64,000 nt of DNA from Pedobacter steynii (lineage in GTDB: Bacteria; Bacteroidota; Bacteroidia; Sphingobacteriales; Sphingobacteriaceae). Below are positions 1-8,170 of this stretch, one piece after another. Numbering within the stretch: position 1 is the stretch's first letter; each line of letters starts with the position of its first letter. A model generated the notes under the pieces. The model did not search any database. It was not told where the DNA came from and was given only the letters and a program-made list of their open reading frames with translations. The position numbers and the translations under genes were made by a program. The stretch covers positions 186,001 through 250,000 of the forward strand of contig NZ_FNGY01000001.1 of assembly GCF_900103665.1 (NCBI RefSeq), read 5' to 3'.

Positions 1-420
1 CGTCCATATAATAAAGTTCCGAAATCTCAGCTCGGCAATATCTGGTCGCCTGAAAACCCGGATGCTTACTTCCCAAGATACAGAGGTTATATCGCGCAAA
101 ATGGTTCTGCAACGCTGACACAGGTGCAAACAAAATACCTGCAGAATGCTGCTTATATCAGAATGAAGAACCTGCAGGTGGGTTATAATGTACCACCGGC
201 CTTCATTAAAAGAATAGGCCTGAGCAATTTGAAAGTCTTCTTTACCGGGGAAAACCTCTGGTCATGGTCGCCTTTGTATAAAATTACCAGAGATCTTGAC
301 GTGGAAAATATTGGAAAATCAGATCGGGTACTGGAAACAGACCCTACTAAAAGCTCTGGTAATGGCAACAATTATCCGATTCTGAAAAGCTTCAGTTTGG
401 GTTTATCCGCAACATTTTAA
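1..420 (+). CDS. SusC-family TonB-dependent outer-membrane transporter, C-terminal end (partial)
   Basis: The frame is open from the first base of the window to the stop at 418-420, so only the last 139 residues are present. The segment reads through the motif region ending YIRMKNLQVGYNVP and finishes SLGLSATF, the typical last beta strand of SusC/RagA TonB-linked receptors. Such proteins form the outer-membrane barrel that imports a ligand captured by the SusD lipoprotein encoded directly downstream. The plug domain and TonB box lie outside the window, so the substrate cannot be inferred. Confidence 0.93.
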   Translation, partial: RPYNKVPKSQLGNIWSPENPDAYFPRYRGYIAQNGSATLTQVQTKYLQNAAYIRMKNLQVGYNVPPAFIKRIGLSNLKVFFTGENLWSWSPLYKITRDLDVENIGKSDRVLETDPTKSSGNGNNYPILKSFSLGLSATF

Positions 421-456
421 TCAGGACAAATGAACAATATTTTTAAAGATATAGAT

Positions 457-2238
457 ATGAAAAAATTCTTATTGTGGTTTATAGCAACCGGAATTCTGTT
501 CTCAGGTTGTAAGAAATTAGATCAAACACCACAGGATACGGCAACAAATGCAGCCGTATTTGGAAATGAAAAAGGACTGGAGTTGTATGCAAATTCATTT
601 TATAAGCTATTGCCAAGGGCCTCGGACGCCCATAAAGGAGATGCAATGTCTGATTATGCCGCGCGCAGTCAGGCGCCTAATTTTTTACTGGAAGGGGCTT
701 TTGGTTCCAGACAGAGTGATGGTTGGAAATGGGAGAACCTGAGGAACATTAATTATTTTCTGGAGAATAACAAGGATCCTAAAGTGCCTGTTGCCATCAG
801 AACGCAATACAACGCACTGGCGAGATTTTTCAGGGCTTATTTTTATTATGATAAGGTGAGGAGGTTTGGCGATGTACCCTGGATCAACAAAACATTTAAA
901 GTAGATGATCCGGACCTATATAAGGGTAGGGATACCCGTAGTTTAGTGATGGATTCTGTGCTGGCAGATTTGAATTACGCCTGCGATAACCTGACGAGAA
1001 TAACCGATAATTCCCGTTCATTGATTACTAAATATGTGGCCCTTGGTTTTAAATCAAGAATTTGTTTATATGAAGGAACTTACCGTAAATACCATACAGA
1101 AGCATCCCTAACAGGGACTGCGGATCAATGGTTAAAGGAAGCAGCCGATGCGGCAAAAAAGGTAATCAGCTCAGGCAGTTTCACGTTGAATACTGCTGGT
1201 GGTACGGATCTGGCTTATAGAAATCTTTTTATCAGCACTGCGCCGGTGGCGACAGAGGTGATGTTGGCTTCTGTGGCCGATGCGAACCTGGCGGTTTATA
1301 ATGACGCCAACTGGTGGTGGACAAGTGCAACTTATGGTTCGAGAATCAGCTTAACAAGAATGTTTGTCAACACTTACCTTAATATTGATGGTACACCTTT
1401 TACAGCGCGGGCAGGTTATCAGATCCTTCCATTTACAGAAGAGGTGAAGGGCAGGGATAAACGATTGCAGCAAACCATTAGAATGGGGAGTTACAAACGC
1501 TTAAACGGTGGTACACCTGAGGCAGCTCCGCCTATATTCTCTTACACTTATACCGGTTATCAGCCGATCAAGTGGGTGCTTGATGAGACCGGATATGATG
1601 GTGGTGAAAAGAACATCAATTCTATTTCTTTAATGCGCTACGCGGAAATATTGTTAAACTATGCCGAAGCAAAGGCGGAGTTAGGTGGATTTAATGATAC
1701 CGATTGGCTAACAACAATTGGTGCCTTACGCCAAAGGGCCGGCATCACCGGAGGCTTAACCTCAAAACCTGTCATTCCGGATGCTTATCTGAGAGAAAAC
1801 TATTTCCCTGATATTTTTGATGCAACGCTTTTAGAGATTCGCAGAGAGCGTGGTATTGAACTCTCCCTGGAAGGACTTCGCTTTGATGATATCGTGAGGT
1901 GGAAAAGAGGAGAACTGATGACTAAGGTTTGGAATGGTTTTTATGTTCCGGCATTGAATGTACCAATGGACCTCAACGAAGATGGGGTAATGGATGTTTG
2001 TTTCTATCAGGTCATGCCTGGCACAAAGGTTCCGGGAGTCACTTATGTCAATGTAGCTGCGAAAGTAAACGGACAGGACAATCCTCAGCGTTTGTCAAAT
2101 GATACCTATGGAGAACTTACCTGGCTGGCCACGACTACCCGTATTTTTAAGCAGAGACATTATGTATACCCAATTCCTGAAGCAGATGTATTGTTCAATC
2201 CCAACCTTCAACAACATCCGGATTGGCTTGGCCTGTAA
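457..2238 (+). CDS. RagB/SusD family nutrient-uptake outer-membrane lipoprotein
   Basis: A SusD-type surface lipoprotein that partners the SusC barrel upstream. The chosen start at 457 gives a clean lipoprotein signal (MKKFLLWF..., lipobox LFSGC with Cys18); an in-frame ATG at 430 would add nine residues before it. SusD hallmarks are visible: an N-terminal TPR-like helical part (residues ~40-200), the helix LLNYAEAKAEL, the motif GIELSLEGLRFDDIVRWKRGE-like segment, and the C-terminal YPIP...NPNLQQHPDW tail. About 593 residues is within the family range. It is 36 bp after susC, so the two are co-transcribed. The ligand is unknown. Confidence 0.93.
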   Translation: MKKFLLWFIATGILFSGCKKLDQTPQDTATNAAVFGNEKGLELYANSFYKLLPRASDAHKGDAMSDYAARSQAPNFLLEGAFGSRQSDGWKWENLRNINYFLENNKDPKVPVAIRTQYNALARFFRAYFYYDKVRRFGDVPWINKTFKVDDPDLYKGRDTRSLVMDSVLADLNYACDNLTRITDNSRSLITKYVALGFKSRICLYEGTYRKYHTEASLTGTADQWLKEAADAAKKVISSGSFTLNTAGGTDLAYRNLFISTAPVATEVMLASVADANLAVYNDANWWWTSATYGSRISLTRMFVNTYLNIDGTPFTARAGYQILPFTEEVKGRDKRLQQTIRMGSYKRLNGGTPEAAPPIFSYTYTGYQPIKWVLDETGYDGGEKNINSISLMRYAEILLNYAEAKAELGGFNDTDWLTTIGALRQRAGITGGLTSKPVIPDAYLRENYFPDIFDATLLEIRRERGIELSLEGLRFDDIVRWKRGELMTKVWNGFYVPALNVPMDLNEDGVMDVCFYQVMPGTKVPGVTYVNVAAKVNGQDNPQRLSNDTYGELTWLATTTRIFKQRHYVYPIPEADVLFNPNLQQHPDWLGL

Positions 2239-2273
2239 TTTATCATTCCATAACATTTTTTAAATCACATATA

Positions 2274-3116
2274 ATGAACATCAAACATTTAATACTATCT
2301 GCATTTTTTATAGGATTTGGCCTGACTGGTTTTGCCCAGCAATTGACTGTTGGCTCATTTAACCTGCGATACGACAATCCAGGAGATGAAGGCAACCGTT
2401 GGGAAAAGAGAGGTCCTGTAGCGGCTAACCTGATTCGCTTTCATCAGTTCGATATTTTTGGCACCCAGGAGGGCTTGAAAAACCAGATCAGTGACCTGGA
2501 TGGACTGCTTCCTGAATTTGTACATTATGGTTCCGGACGTGATGATGGAAAGGATGGCGGAGAACATTCGGCTATTTTCTACCGTAAGGATAAGTTTAAG
2601 CTGTTAAATAAAGGCGATTTCTGGTTGTCAGAAACACCGGACAAACCAGGACTGGGTTGGGATGCGACCTGCTGCAACAGAATCTGCAGCTGGGTATACC
2701 TGGAGGATGTGAAAAGTAAAAAGAAGTTCTACTACTTTAATGCGCATTTTGACCATCAGGGAAAAATCGCCAGGATAGAAAGCGGAAAACTGATGTTGAA
2801 GAAGATCAAAGAAATTGCAGGAAACAGCCCGGCAATTTTTACAGGAGACCTAAACGGCGGACAAAAAAGTGACTGGTACTTAACATTGGCAAACTCCGGT
2901 CTTTTAACGGATACCTATACGCAGGTGAAATATCCGTATGTAAATAACTCCTCGTTTAATTCCTGGGGAAAAGATGTTGGAGGGTATGAAATTATTGACC
3001 ATGTATTCGTGACCAAAGGCATCACTGCAAAGCGATGGGGGATACTGACCGATACCTATCATGGTAAATATGTTTCGGATCATTTCCCTATCCTGGTGGA
3101 TGTAAACCTGAAGTAA
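2274..3116 (+). CDS. exported endonuclease/exonuclease/phosphatase (EEP) family hydrolase
   Basis: A 280-residue metal-dependent phosphoesterase of the EEP (DNase I-like) fold. The start at 2274 gives a signal peptide ending near GFAQQ; an upstream in-frame ATG at 2223 overlaps susD and lacks this. Active-site motifs are in order: FNLRYDN near residue 30, FGTQEG (metal-binding Glu), NAHFDHQG, FTGDLNGG (Asp-x-Asn), and SDHFPI near the C-terminus (catalytic His). Placed in a SusCD operon it probably cleaves a phosphodiester or phosphomonoester in an imported or surface substrate (phosphorylated glycan, phospholipid head group or nucleic acid); the sequence does not decide which. Confidence 0.88.
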   Translation: MNIKHLILSAFFIGFGLTGFAQQLTVGSFNLRYDNPGDEGNRWEKRGPVAANLIRFHQFDIFGTQEGLKNQISDLDGLLPEFVHYGSGRDDGKDGGEHSAIFYRKDKFKLLNKGDFWLSETPDKPGLGWDATCCNRICSWVYLEDVKSKKKFYYFNAHFDHQGKIARIESGKLMLKKIKEIAGNSPAIFTGDLNGGQKSDWYLTLANSGLLTDTYTQVKYPYVNNSSFNSWGKDVGGYEIIDHVFVTKGITAKRWGILTDTYHGKYVSDHFPILVDVNLK

Positions 3117-3140
3117 TTTAACATTCTTTTAAAAATGTCG

Positions 3141-3173
3141 CGGGGTTTTCTGTCTTAACAGAGAACCCCGTTT
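3141..3173 (+). terminator. intrinsic terminator of the susCD-EEP operon
   Basis: Arms CGGGGTTTTCTGT (3141-3153) and ACAGAGAACCCCG (3158-3170) pair over 13 bp with one G-T wobble and a CTTA loop, followed by a short T run. It lies 24 bp after the EEP stop codon. Confidence 0.85.
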
Positions 3174-3299
3174 CAGTACAAAGTATTTGTGGCGAAGTTT
3201 AGGGCAATCAGTAAAGAACTTGCGTAACAAGTCAAAAAAGCCCGTTTATGATGACATACGGGAATATTTCGGCTTAGAATGAACTGTTCGATATGTTTT

Positions 3300-3312
3300 G
3301 TACTGATCGGTA
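3300..3312 (+). promoter_or_regulatory. candidate TetR operator, copy 1
   Basis: GTACTGATCGGTA holds a near-palindrome (TACTGATCGGTA, 10 of 12 positions symmetric about GATC). Eleven of 13 bases recur as GTACTGTTTGGTA at 3952-3964, upstream of the MFS gene. It sits between the presumed -33 and -7 elements of tetR. Assignment as operator is inference from the repeat and its position. Confidence 0.5.
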
Positions 3313-3322
3313 AAAAAAAGTA

Positions 3323-3330
3323 TATCTTTG
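3323..3330 (+). promoter_or_regulatory. Bacteroidota -7 promoter box of the TetR gene
   Basis: TATCTTTG matches TAnnTTTG exactly. A TTTG at 3297-3300 could be the -33 element, with a somewhat long 22-bp spacer. Transcription would begin about 15 nt before the ATG at 3350. The candidate TetR operator at 3300-3312 lies inside the spacer, ideal for autorepression. Confidence 0.6.
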
Positions 3331-3349
3331 TGGCTTAGTTTTTAGAAAT

Positions 3350-3934
3350 ATGTCTGGAAGACCAAAAATATTTGAGGAAGAAGAAGTCATCAGTAAAGCT
3401 GCGGCCCTATTTTGGTTAAAAGGATACGAAGCCAGTTCTACAGAGGAATTGCTGGTGGCTATGGGAATCGGAAAGGGGAGTTTTTACCTGGCTTTTAAAG
3501 GCGGTAAAAGAGAACTTTTTGAGAAGGTTTTAACGTCGGTGAGTAAGAAAGAACTGAAGCAGCTCAGGGACAAACTGGCCATTGCGGATAATCAGGTTGA
3601 GGTGATTAAAAATCTTTTCAGGAGTATCGGCCTCGCCTCAAAAGAAACCAATGAAAAAGGCTGCCTGTTCGGTCATACCATCGCCGACTTTTCCGCCAGA
3701 GATCTGGCTTTGACGAACATCGCCGCACAGCATTTACAGCAACTGGAAGAAATTTTTCATCAGGTCATTCTCCAGGCCTCTGAAAAGGAACAGCTCAAGA
3801 CCAATGAAGATCCGCAGTTGTTGGCCAGCCATCTGATCACCATGTGGAATGGTCTGGGGATTTCCAGAAGGATATCTTCCCAATCCGGGTCTCTAAGTCC
3901 TCTAATTGAAATGCAACTGAAAGTGTTGCTCTAG
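3350..3934 (+). CDS. TetR/AcrR family transcriptional repressor
   Basis: A 194-residue one-component repressor. The N-terminal helix-turn-helix covers residues ~8-50, with the recognition region TEELLVAMGIGKGSFYLAF typical of the AcrR/YxaF branch. The C-terminal part (residues ~75-190) is the helical ligand-binding and dimer domain and contains a Cys (KGCLFGH), a pattern common in this branch. It is followed 71 bp later by an MFS exporter on the same strand and shares a probable operator with it, so the exporter is its likely target. The inducer is unknown. Confidence 0.92.
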   Translation: MSGRPKIFEEEEVISKAAALFWLKGYEASSTEELLVAMGIGKGSFYLAFKGGKRELFEKVLTSVSKKELKQLRDKLAIADNQVEVIKNLFRSIGLASKETNEKGCLFGHTIADFSARDLALTNIAAQHLQQLEEIFHQVILQASEKEQLKTNEDPQLLASHLITMWNGLGISRRISSQSGSLSPLIEMQLKVLL

Positions 3935-3943
3935 TTTTTTTAT

Positions 3944-3973
3944 CCTATTGTGTACTGTTTGGTACATAATAGG
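3944..3973 (+). promoter_or_regulatory. inverted repeat before the MFS gene: candidate TetR operator copy 2
   Basis: Arms CCTATTGTGTAC (3944-3955) and GTACATAATAGG (3962-3973) pair at 11 of 12 positions around a 6-base centre. The core GTACTGTTTGGTA (3952-3964) matches the sequence in the tetR promoter at 11 of 13 bases. It could alternatively act as a weak terminator of tetR; the shared core favours an operator, and both roles are compatible. Confidence 0.5.
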
Positions 3974-4005
3974 TTTGTCTCCCTAAACCTTATATACAAT
4001 TCAAA

Positions 4006-5208
4006 ATGATCGCTGAACAAGAAGAAATGCCGCTCCCTCCGTTGCCCCGTTTAATGGTTTTACTGTTTGCCGTTGCAGCTGGATTAGCTGTTGCCAATGT
4101 ATATTATGCACAACCAATGCTCCACCTGATGGCTGCCGAATTTGGGATTCCGAAGGGCTCCGCAGGAATCATTGTAACTGTTACTCAAATCGGATATGGC
4201 CTTGGACTGCTGCTGATCGTTCCGTTGGGAGATGTGCTGAACCGAAGGAAACTGATTTCCGGACAAATGCTGCTGTCTGTACTGGCATTGATGATCATTG
4301 GTTTTGCCCATCATCGTTTTGTTTTTTTTACGGGAATGGTATTATTGGGTTTACTTGCAGTAGTGACGCAGGTGCTGGTGGCCTATTCGGCTACTTTAGC
4401 CGCTCCATTTGAACGTGGACGTGTGGTTGGCCTGGTGACTAGCGGGATCGTAACAGGCATATTGCTGGCGCGTACGGTGTCGGGAACAATGGCAGATCTT
4501 GGCGGTTGGCGTTCTGTTTATTTGCTCTCCGCAGGCCTGACTTTAGTTTTAACAGGGATACTATTGAAGGTCTTGCCGGTAGCCGATCAGCACAAAACAT
4601 TGACCTCTTATCCGAAATTGCTGATTTCCATGTTCAGACTATTTGCTGCTGAACCCTTGTTGCTGATTCGCTCGCTGATTGCCATGTTTCTTTTCGCTGC
4701 TTTTAGCACACTTTGGACAGCACTGGTATTCCCATTGAGTGCCCCTCCATTTTCGCTGTCTTCCACGGAAATAGGTCTGTTTGGCCTGGTGGGAGTGCTT
4801 GGTACATTAGGGGCAACAAAAGCCGGGCAACTTGCGGATCGGGGCAAAGCACAATGGACCACAGGTATCGCGTTATCGCTCTTGCTGCTATCCTGGCTTT
4901 CAATTGGCTTTACGGAATCGTCCCTCTGGGCGTTGGTTTTGGGAATCATTATACTTGACCTGGCCGTTCAGGCCGTTCATGTGACCAATCAGAGTCTGAT
5001 TTATACTTTGCAGCCCGAAGCAAGGAGCAGGATCGTTGCAGGATATATGATCTTTTATTCCATCGGTAGCGGACTGGGCTCCATCACCTCGACTAAAGTA
5101 TTTGCGGCCTCAGGCTGGACCGGAGTTTGTGTTTTGGGTGCAGGCTTTAGTCTGTTGGCATTGCTCTTTTGGGTGCTAACGCGGAAGTATGGTAAGGCTA
5201 AGCTTTAG
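4006..5208 (+). CDS. MFS transporter (drug/metabolite exporter type)
   Basis: A 400-residue, roughly 12-helix major facilitator. After a short cytoplasmic N-terminus rich in Pro and Glu the first helix region reads AAGLAVANVYYAQPML, typical of the YgaY/YdhP-like exporter group. The loop 2-3 motif A appears as LGDVLNRRKL. A second, weaker motif A (GQLADRGKAQW) starts the second half. Co-located with a TetR repressor, it is probably an inducible efflux pump. The last 11 bp overlap the convergent barstar-like gene. Confidence 0.9.
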   Translation: MIAEQEEMPLPPLPRLMVLLFAVAAGLAVANVYYAQPMLHLMAAEFGIPKGSAGIIVTVTQIGYGLGLLLIVPLGDVLNRRKLISGQMLLSVLALMIIGFAHHRFVFFTGMVLLGLLAVVTQVLVAYSATLAAPFERGRVVGLVTSGIVTGILLARTVSGTMADLGGWRSVYLLSAGLTLVLTGILLKVLPVADQHKTLTSYPKLLISMFRLFAAEPLLLIRSLIAMFLFAAFSTLWTALVFPLSAPPFSLSSTEIGLFGLVGVLGTLGATKAGQLADRGKAQWTTGIALSLLLLSWLSIGFTESSLWALVLGIIILDLAVQAVHVTNQSLIYTLQPEARSRIVAGYMIFYSIGSGLGSITSTKVFAASGWTGVCVLGAGFSLLALLFWVLTRKYGKAKL

Positions 5209-5488
5209 AAAATTCAATATGGTCATGCTCTTCAATAATCCTGACGAGTTTGTCGGCCAGCTTTTTTCCTAAGTCCAGTTTGCTCTTTGAAAAATCTTTC
5301 CAGATGAGCTTTATGGGCTCTTTATATTCATGGACGCCAAAGCCTCCTTCCAAAAGGTCGCTGAAAGCGTCCAGATTATGACCGGTTTGCCAATCCAGAT
5401 CTTTACTCAATACCTTATCTGTTTCTAAGTAAAATGTGGCTAATTCTGAAAAGTTTTCCCCGTTGATGATGATTGTTTTCTTATCCAT
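5198..5488 (-). CDS. barstar-like ribonuclease inhibitor family protein
   Basis: A 96-residue protein with the barstar layout: strand 1 KTIIINGENF, a helix, DWQTGHNLDAFSDLLEGGFG (equivalent of YGxNLDALWDxLTG in barstar), a strand KLIWKDF, and a C-terminal helix/strand. Barstars bind and inhibit secreted or toxin-type ribonucleases of the barnase group. No barnase-like gene is nearby, so this is an orphan immunity or regulatory protein. Its 3' end overlaps the MFS gene by 11 bp, tail to tail. Confidence 0.75.
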   Translation of the reverse strand: MDKKTIIINGENFSELATFYLETDKVLSKDLDWQTGHNLDAFSDLLEGGFGVHEYKEPIKLIWKDFSKSKLDLGKKLADKLVRIIEEHDHIEFSKA

Positions 5489-5616
5489 TTGATACTGCTG
5501 TTAGACCGGATTCAATTCTTCCCTGTCGAAATACATTAGGACTTAACAATCCTGATCAGCAAATAGTTTTAAATTTGAATACATTTGTAATTTGATTAAT
5601 ATTTTGTTACCCACGC

Positions 5617-5916
5617 ATGAAATACGAGATAGATACTGTTCATCCATCGGAATACCAAGATTTGGGAAGCATCGGTGCGGGCAACACATCATTTTCTTAA
5701 AGAAGAAGATATCCTTTTCTTTAAATCACTTATTTTAAATGAATATTTAGCGGCAGTTGAACTCAGTTGTATCAGAGGTAAAAACGGCAAAACCGATACC
5801 CGGGGAATGGGTATTGGAAAAGCGATTTTATGAACACATGCATTTTCAGACCATTAGCCGCTCTGAACTGGATGGGAAAACCATTTCCAATATTACATAT
5901 GGAACTTAAATTATAA
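5617..5916 (+). pseudogene. decayed GNAT family N-acetyltransferase
   Basis: Three reading frames carry consecutive pieces of one GNAT protein. Frame 1 starts MKYEIDTVHPSEYQDL at 5617. A +1 frame continues IWEASVRATHHFLKEEDI, FFKSLILNEYLAAVEL and then RGMGIGKAIL before a stop. Another frame gives YEHMHFQTISRSELDG and a further shift gives PFPILHMELKL with a stop at 5914-5916. In intact relatives about 25 residues separate the CIR..GK segment from the acetyl-CoA loop RGxGIGKxL, and about 25 more separate that loop from YEHMGF; both are missing here. So the gene has two internal deletions plus frameshifts and cannot be functional. Confidence 0.85.
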
Positions 5917-5971
5917 AATAAAGACGCCGGAAGACAACCCTATGGAACGTGATTTATTCAAATACATATTT

Positions 5972-5979
5972 TATATTTG
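5972..5979 (+). promoter_or_regulatory. candidate -7 promoter box for the mini ABC pair
   Basis: TATATTTG matches TAnnTTTG, 37 bp before the ATG at 6017. No clear TTTG -33 element lies at the expected distance. An AAGGAGG stretch at 5985-5991 is too far from the ATG to be a normal ribosome binding site. Confidence 0.45.
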
Positions 5980-6016
5980 GAATTAAGGAGGCCTGATTTA
6001 TTCAATTTGCAATCAC

Positions 6017-6325
6017 ATGACCATAAGAAAAACATTACGGCTTTTACTGACTTTTTATTCCAGCTTTTTCCCGGCTACATTTCTGATCTCCCTGGCCTGT
6101 ACAGGCCTTTTTATGTACCTCGGGATGGCTTCACTAACAGTGCTGATCTGGTTTAAGATTTTTACACTTGGTATTATTGTTTATTATATCAGCAACTATA
6201 AGTATAAAGAATTCCTTTACTATCAAAATCTGAGCATTTCTAAGATTTTTCTTTGGAGCTGTACGCTGAGTGCCGAGCTGCTGGTCTTTGCGCTGCTCTT
6301 CATTTTATCTTTAAAACTGGCATGA
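6017..6325 (+). CDS. small three-helix membrane protein, partner of an ABC ATPase
   Basis: A 102-residue protein of unknown family with three predicted membrane segments (residues ~18-38, ~42-58 and ~80-100) separated by a short basic/aromatic loop NYKYKEFLYYQN. Its stop overlaps the start of the ABC ATPase gene (ATGA at 6322-6325), a strong sign of translational coupling and a shared complex. It is far too small to be a normal six-helix ABC permease, so it may oligomerise or serve as a scaffold. I do not recognise a described function. Confidence 0.75.
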   Translation: MTIRKTLRLLLTFYSSFFPATFLISLACTGLFMYLGMASLTVLIWFKIFTLGIIVYYISNYKYKEFLYYQNLSISKIFLWSCTLSAELLVFALLFILSLKLA

Positions 6326-6984
6326 TTCACAAACTTGAAATAGACGGTGTTCTTCTTGAATATGGCTCCAGAAGAATTTTATCTGATGTTTACCTGAAAT
6401 GTGAAACGGGAAAGGTCAGCGGCTTGCTGGGAAGAAATGGAAATGGGAAAACGAGTTTGATGAACATCATTTTTGGAAGCCTTGTTCCCAACAGTAAGTC
6501 TGTTCGTTTTGATGGGGTATCGGTTCCAAAGGCTTACTCGGTTCCGGCCTTGCTGTCTTACCTTCCTCAGTTTAATTTTATCCCCGGAAGCTTAACGCTA
6601 AAAAGAGTATTTGCTGATTTTAATATGGATTACAGCAGTTTTGAAAAGCACTTTCCCGAATTTAAATCAGCATTATATAGTCAGGTGCTCGGGTTATCGG
6701 GAGGACAAAGACGCCTGCTGGAACTTTATGTGATCCTGAAGTCCAAATCGAAATTCGTCCTGTTGGATGAGCCTTTTTCTCATTTGAGCCCTTTGATGAT
6801 CGGGGGGATTAAAGAACATCTGGAAGAAGAAAAGAAAAACAAAGGAATCCTGATTACAGATCATTTATACCGTCATGTAATTGATGCTGCGGATGATCTT
6901 TATTTATTAGCAGAAGAAAATGTTCATCTGATTAAACATATAGCCGACATCGAACGCTTAGGATATGCGCATTTAGACCATTAA
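6322..6984 (+). CDS. ABC transporter ATP-binding protein
   Basis: A 220-residue ABC ATPase. Start chosen at 6322 (MIHKLEIDG) because an upstream in-frame ATG at 6253 would lie within the preceding gene. Motifs: Walker A GRNGNGKTS (residues ~34-42), Q-loop YLPQFN, signature LSGGQRRLLE, Walker B FVLLDEPFSHL and H-loop ILITDH. The C-terminal stretch (LITDHLYRHVIDAADDLYLL) resembles LptB-like ATPases. It is coupled by an ATGA overlap to a 102-residue membrane protein and there is no conventional permease nearby. Confidence 0.9.
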   Translation: MIHKLEIDGVLLEYGSRRILSDVYLKCETGKVSGLLGRNGNGKTSLMNIIFGSLVPNSKSVRFDGVSVPKAYSVPALLSYLPQFNFIPGSLTLKRVFADFNMDYSSFEKHFPEFKSALYSQVLGLSGGQRRLLELYVILKSKSKFVLLDEPFSHLSPLMIGGIKEHLEEEKKNKGILITDHLYRHVIDAADDLYLLAEENVHLIKHIADIERLGYAHLDH

Positions 6985-7039
6985 TTCAAATTACTTTCCA
7001 GTAAAATTTAAATATCTTAGCGGTGTAATTTATATAAAC

Positions 7040-8002
7040 ATGAATAAAACCGGCTTATTTTTTATTACTTTTCTTGGCTTTGCCTCAGGAACATTCGCAC
7101 AACGACAAAATCAGTATTTCTTAAAAGATAACGGGATCCAGGTGAAGCTCCGTGACAGTGCTGATTACCTGCGTATTGTGCAGGAGCCGGAGCAGGGGAG
7201 TAAGCTGTATAAAGTAAATGAATATTACCTTGATGGAACGGAAAAGAGTTCGGGTTTTTCAAAAACCATAAATCCGCCGAAATATGAAGGGCCCTATATT
7301 TCCTATTATAAAAATGGAAATAAGCATGTCAGCGGAAATTATAGCGACGGACTGCTGAGAGATAGTGTAGATACTTATTATCCAAATGGAAAATTGTATA
7401 CTCGTCTGGTTTGGCCCTTAGATCCGGAACAGAATATTTTAAAGCAAACGTATATGCATACGGTAATGGATTCTACAGGAAGATTTTTGGTGAAGAACGG
7501 AAATGGAGACGGGATTTTTTACAATCATGACTTTACTGAAATTGTTGAGCAGGGGAAGGTTAAGGATGGTACTTACGATGGGCTTTGGACAGGTGGAGAC
7601 AAGGAAAATGGATTTCAATTCAAAGAAACTTATGAAAATGGGAAGCTCCTTTCCGGAGAAAGCAGGGACGCCAATGGACAGGTTTATACGTATACAAAGA
7701 AAGAATCCCTGCCAGAGTTTACAGGAGGAATGAACCAATTTTATAAATACCTGGGACGCAAAATTCAATACCCAAATGGAGCACAAAAGCGGGGGGTGCA
7801 AGGGGTAGTGTATCTGCGCTTTGTGGTGAAGAAGGATGGATCTATAAAAGATATTACTCTGATGAACGATATCGATCGGGAACTTGCGACTGAGGCGATA
7901 AGAGTGATGCGGCAAAGCCCGCCCTGGATACCAGGGATGCAAAGAGGGGTTCCGGTGAATGTACTCTATAACATTCCCATTTCCTTTAGTCTTGGGAGGT
8001 AA
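7040..8002 (+). CDS. exported TonB C-terminal domain protein with MORN/YwqK-type repeats
   Basis: A 320-residue protein with an N-terminal signal peptide (FITFLGFASGTFAQ). Residues ~45-215 contain repeats of the form YYxxGxxxxxGxYxxG (for example GPYISYYKNGNKHVSGNYSD), as in MORN/YwqK-like proteins. Residues ~235-320 form a TonB_C domain (GVQGVVYLRFVVKKDGSI, then AIRVMRQSPPWIPG and NVLYNIPISFSL). There is no membrane anchor after the signal, so it is not a classical energy transducer; a soluble periplasmic or surface role is more likely. Such TonB_C fusions are common in Bacteroidota but mostly uncharacterised. Confidence 0.85.
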   Translation: MNKTGLFFITFLGFASGTFAQRQNQYFLKDNGIQVKLRDSADYLRIVQEPEQGSKLYKVNEYYLDGTEKSSGFSKTINPPKYEGPYISYYKNGNKHVSGNYSDGLLRDSVDTYYPNGKLYTRLVWPLDPEQNILKQTYMHTVMDSTGRFLVKNGNGDGIFYNHDFTEIVEQGKVKDGTYDGLWTGGDKENGFQFKETYENGKLLSGESRDANGQVYTYTKKESLPEFTGGMNQFYKYLGRKIQYPNGAQKRGVQGVVYLRFVVKKDGSIKDITLMNDIDRELATEAIRVMRQSPPWIPGMQRGVPVNVLYNIPISFSLGR

Positions 8003-8170
8003 ATTTCTGAACCATGGAAATTTTATGCAGTTTCTCCTCTGCTCAATGGGATGGTCCACAGACTTTCAAAAAACATAAATAGTTCGGATGGCGATCTTTT
8101 TAGAAATCATTGTATTTTCTAAATAAAAGATGAACCTTTGACCGCATAAATATTCCTGAAAAAAGAAAAT

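Noticed and set aside
4608-4958. Open frames inside the MFS gene on both strands
   Set aside because: They are shadows of the intact MFS frame and have no start context or family similarity.
7439-8059. 206-codon minus-strand frame opposite the TonB_C/MORN gene
   Set aside because: The plus-strand protein has clear domains; the antisense frame is Cys/His/Pro-rich without any family pattern.
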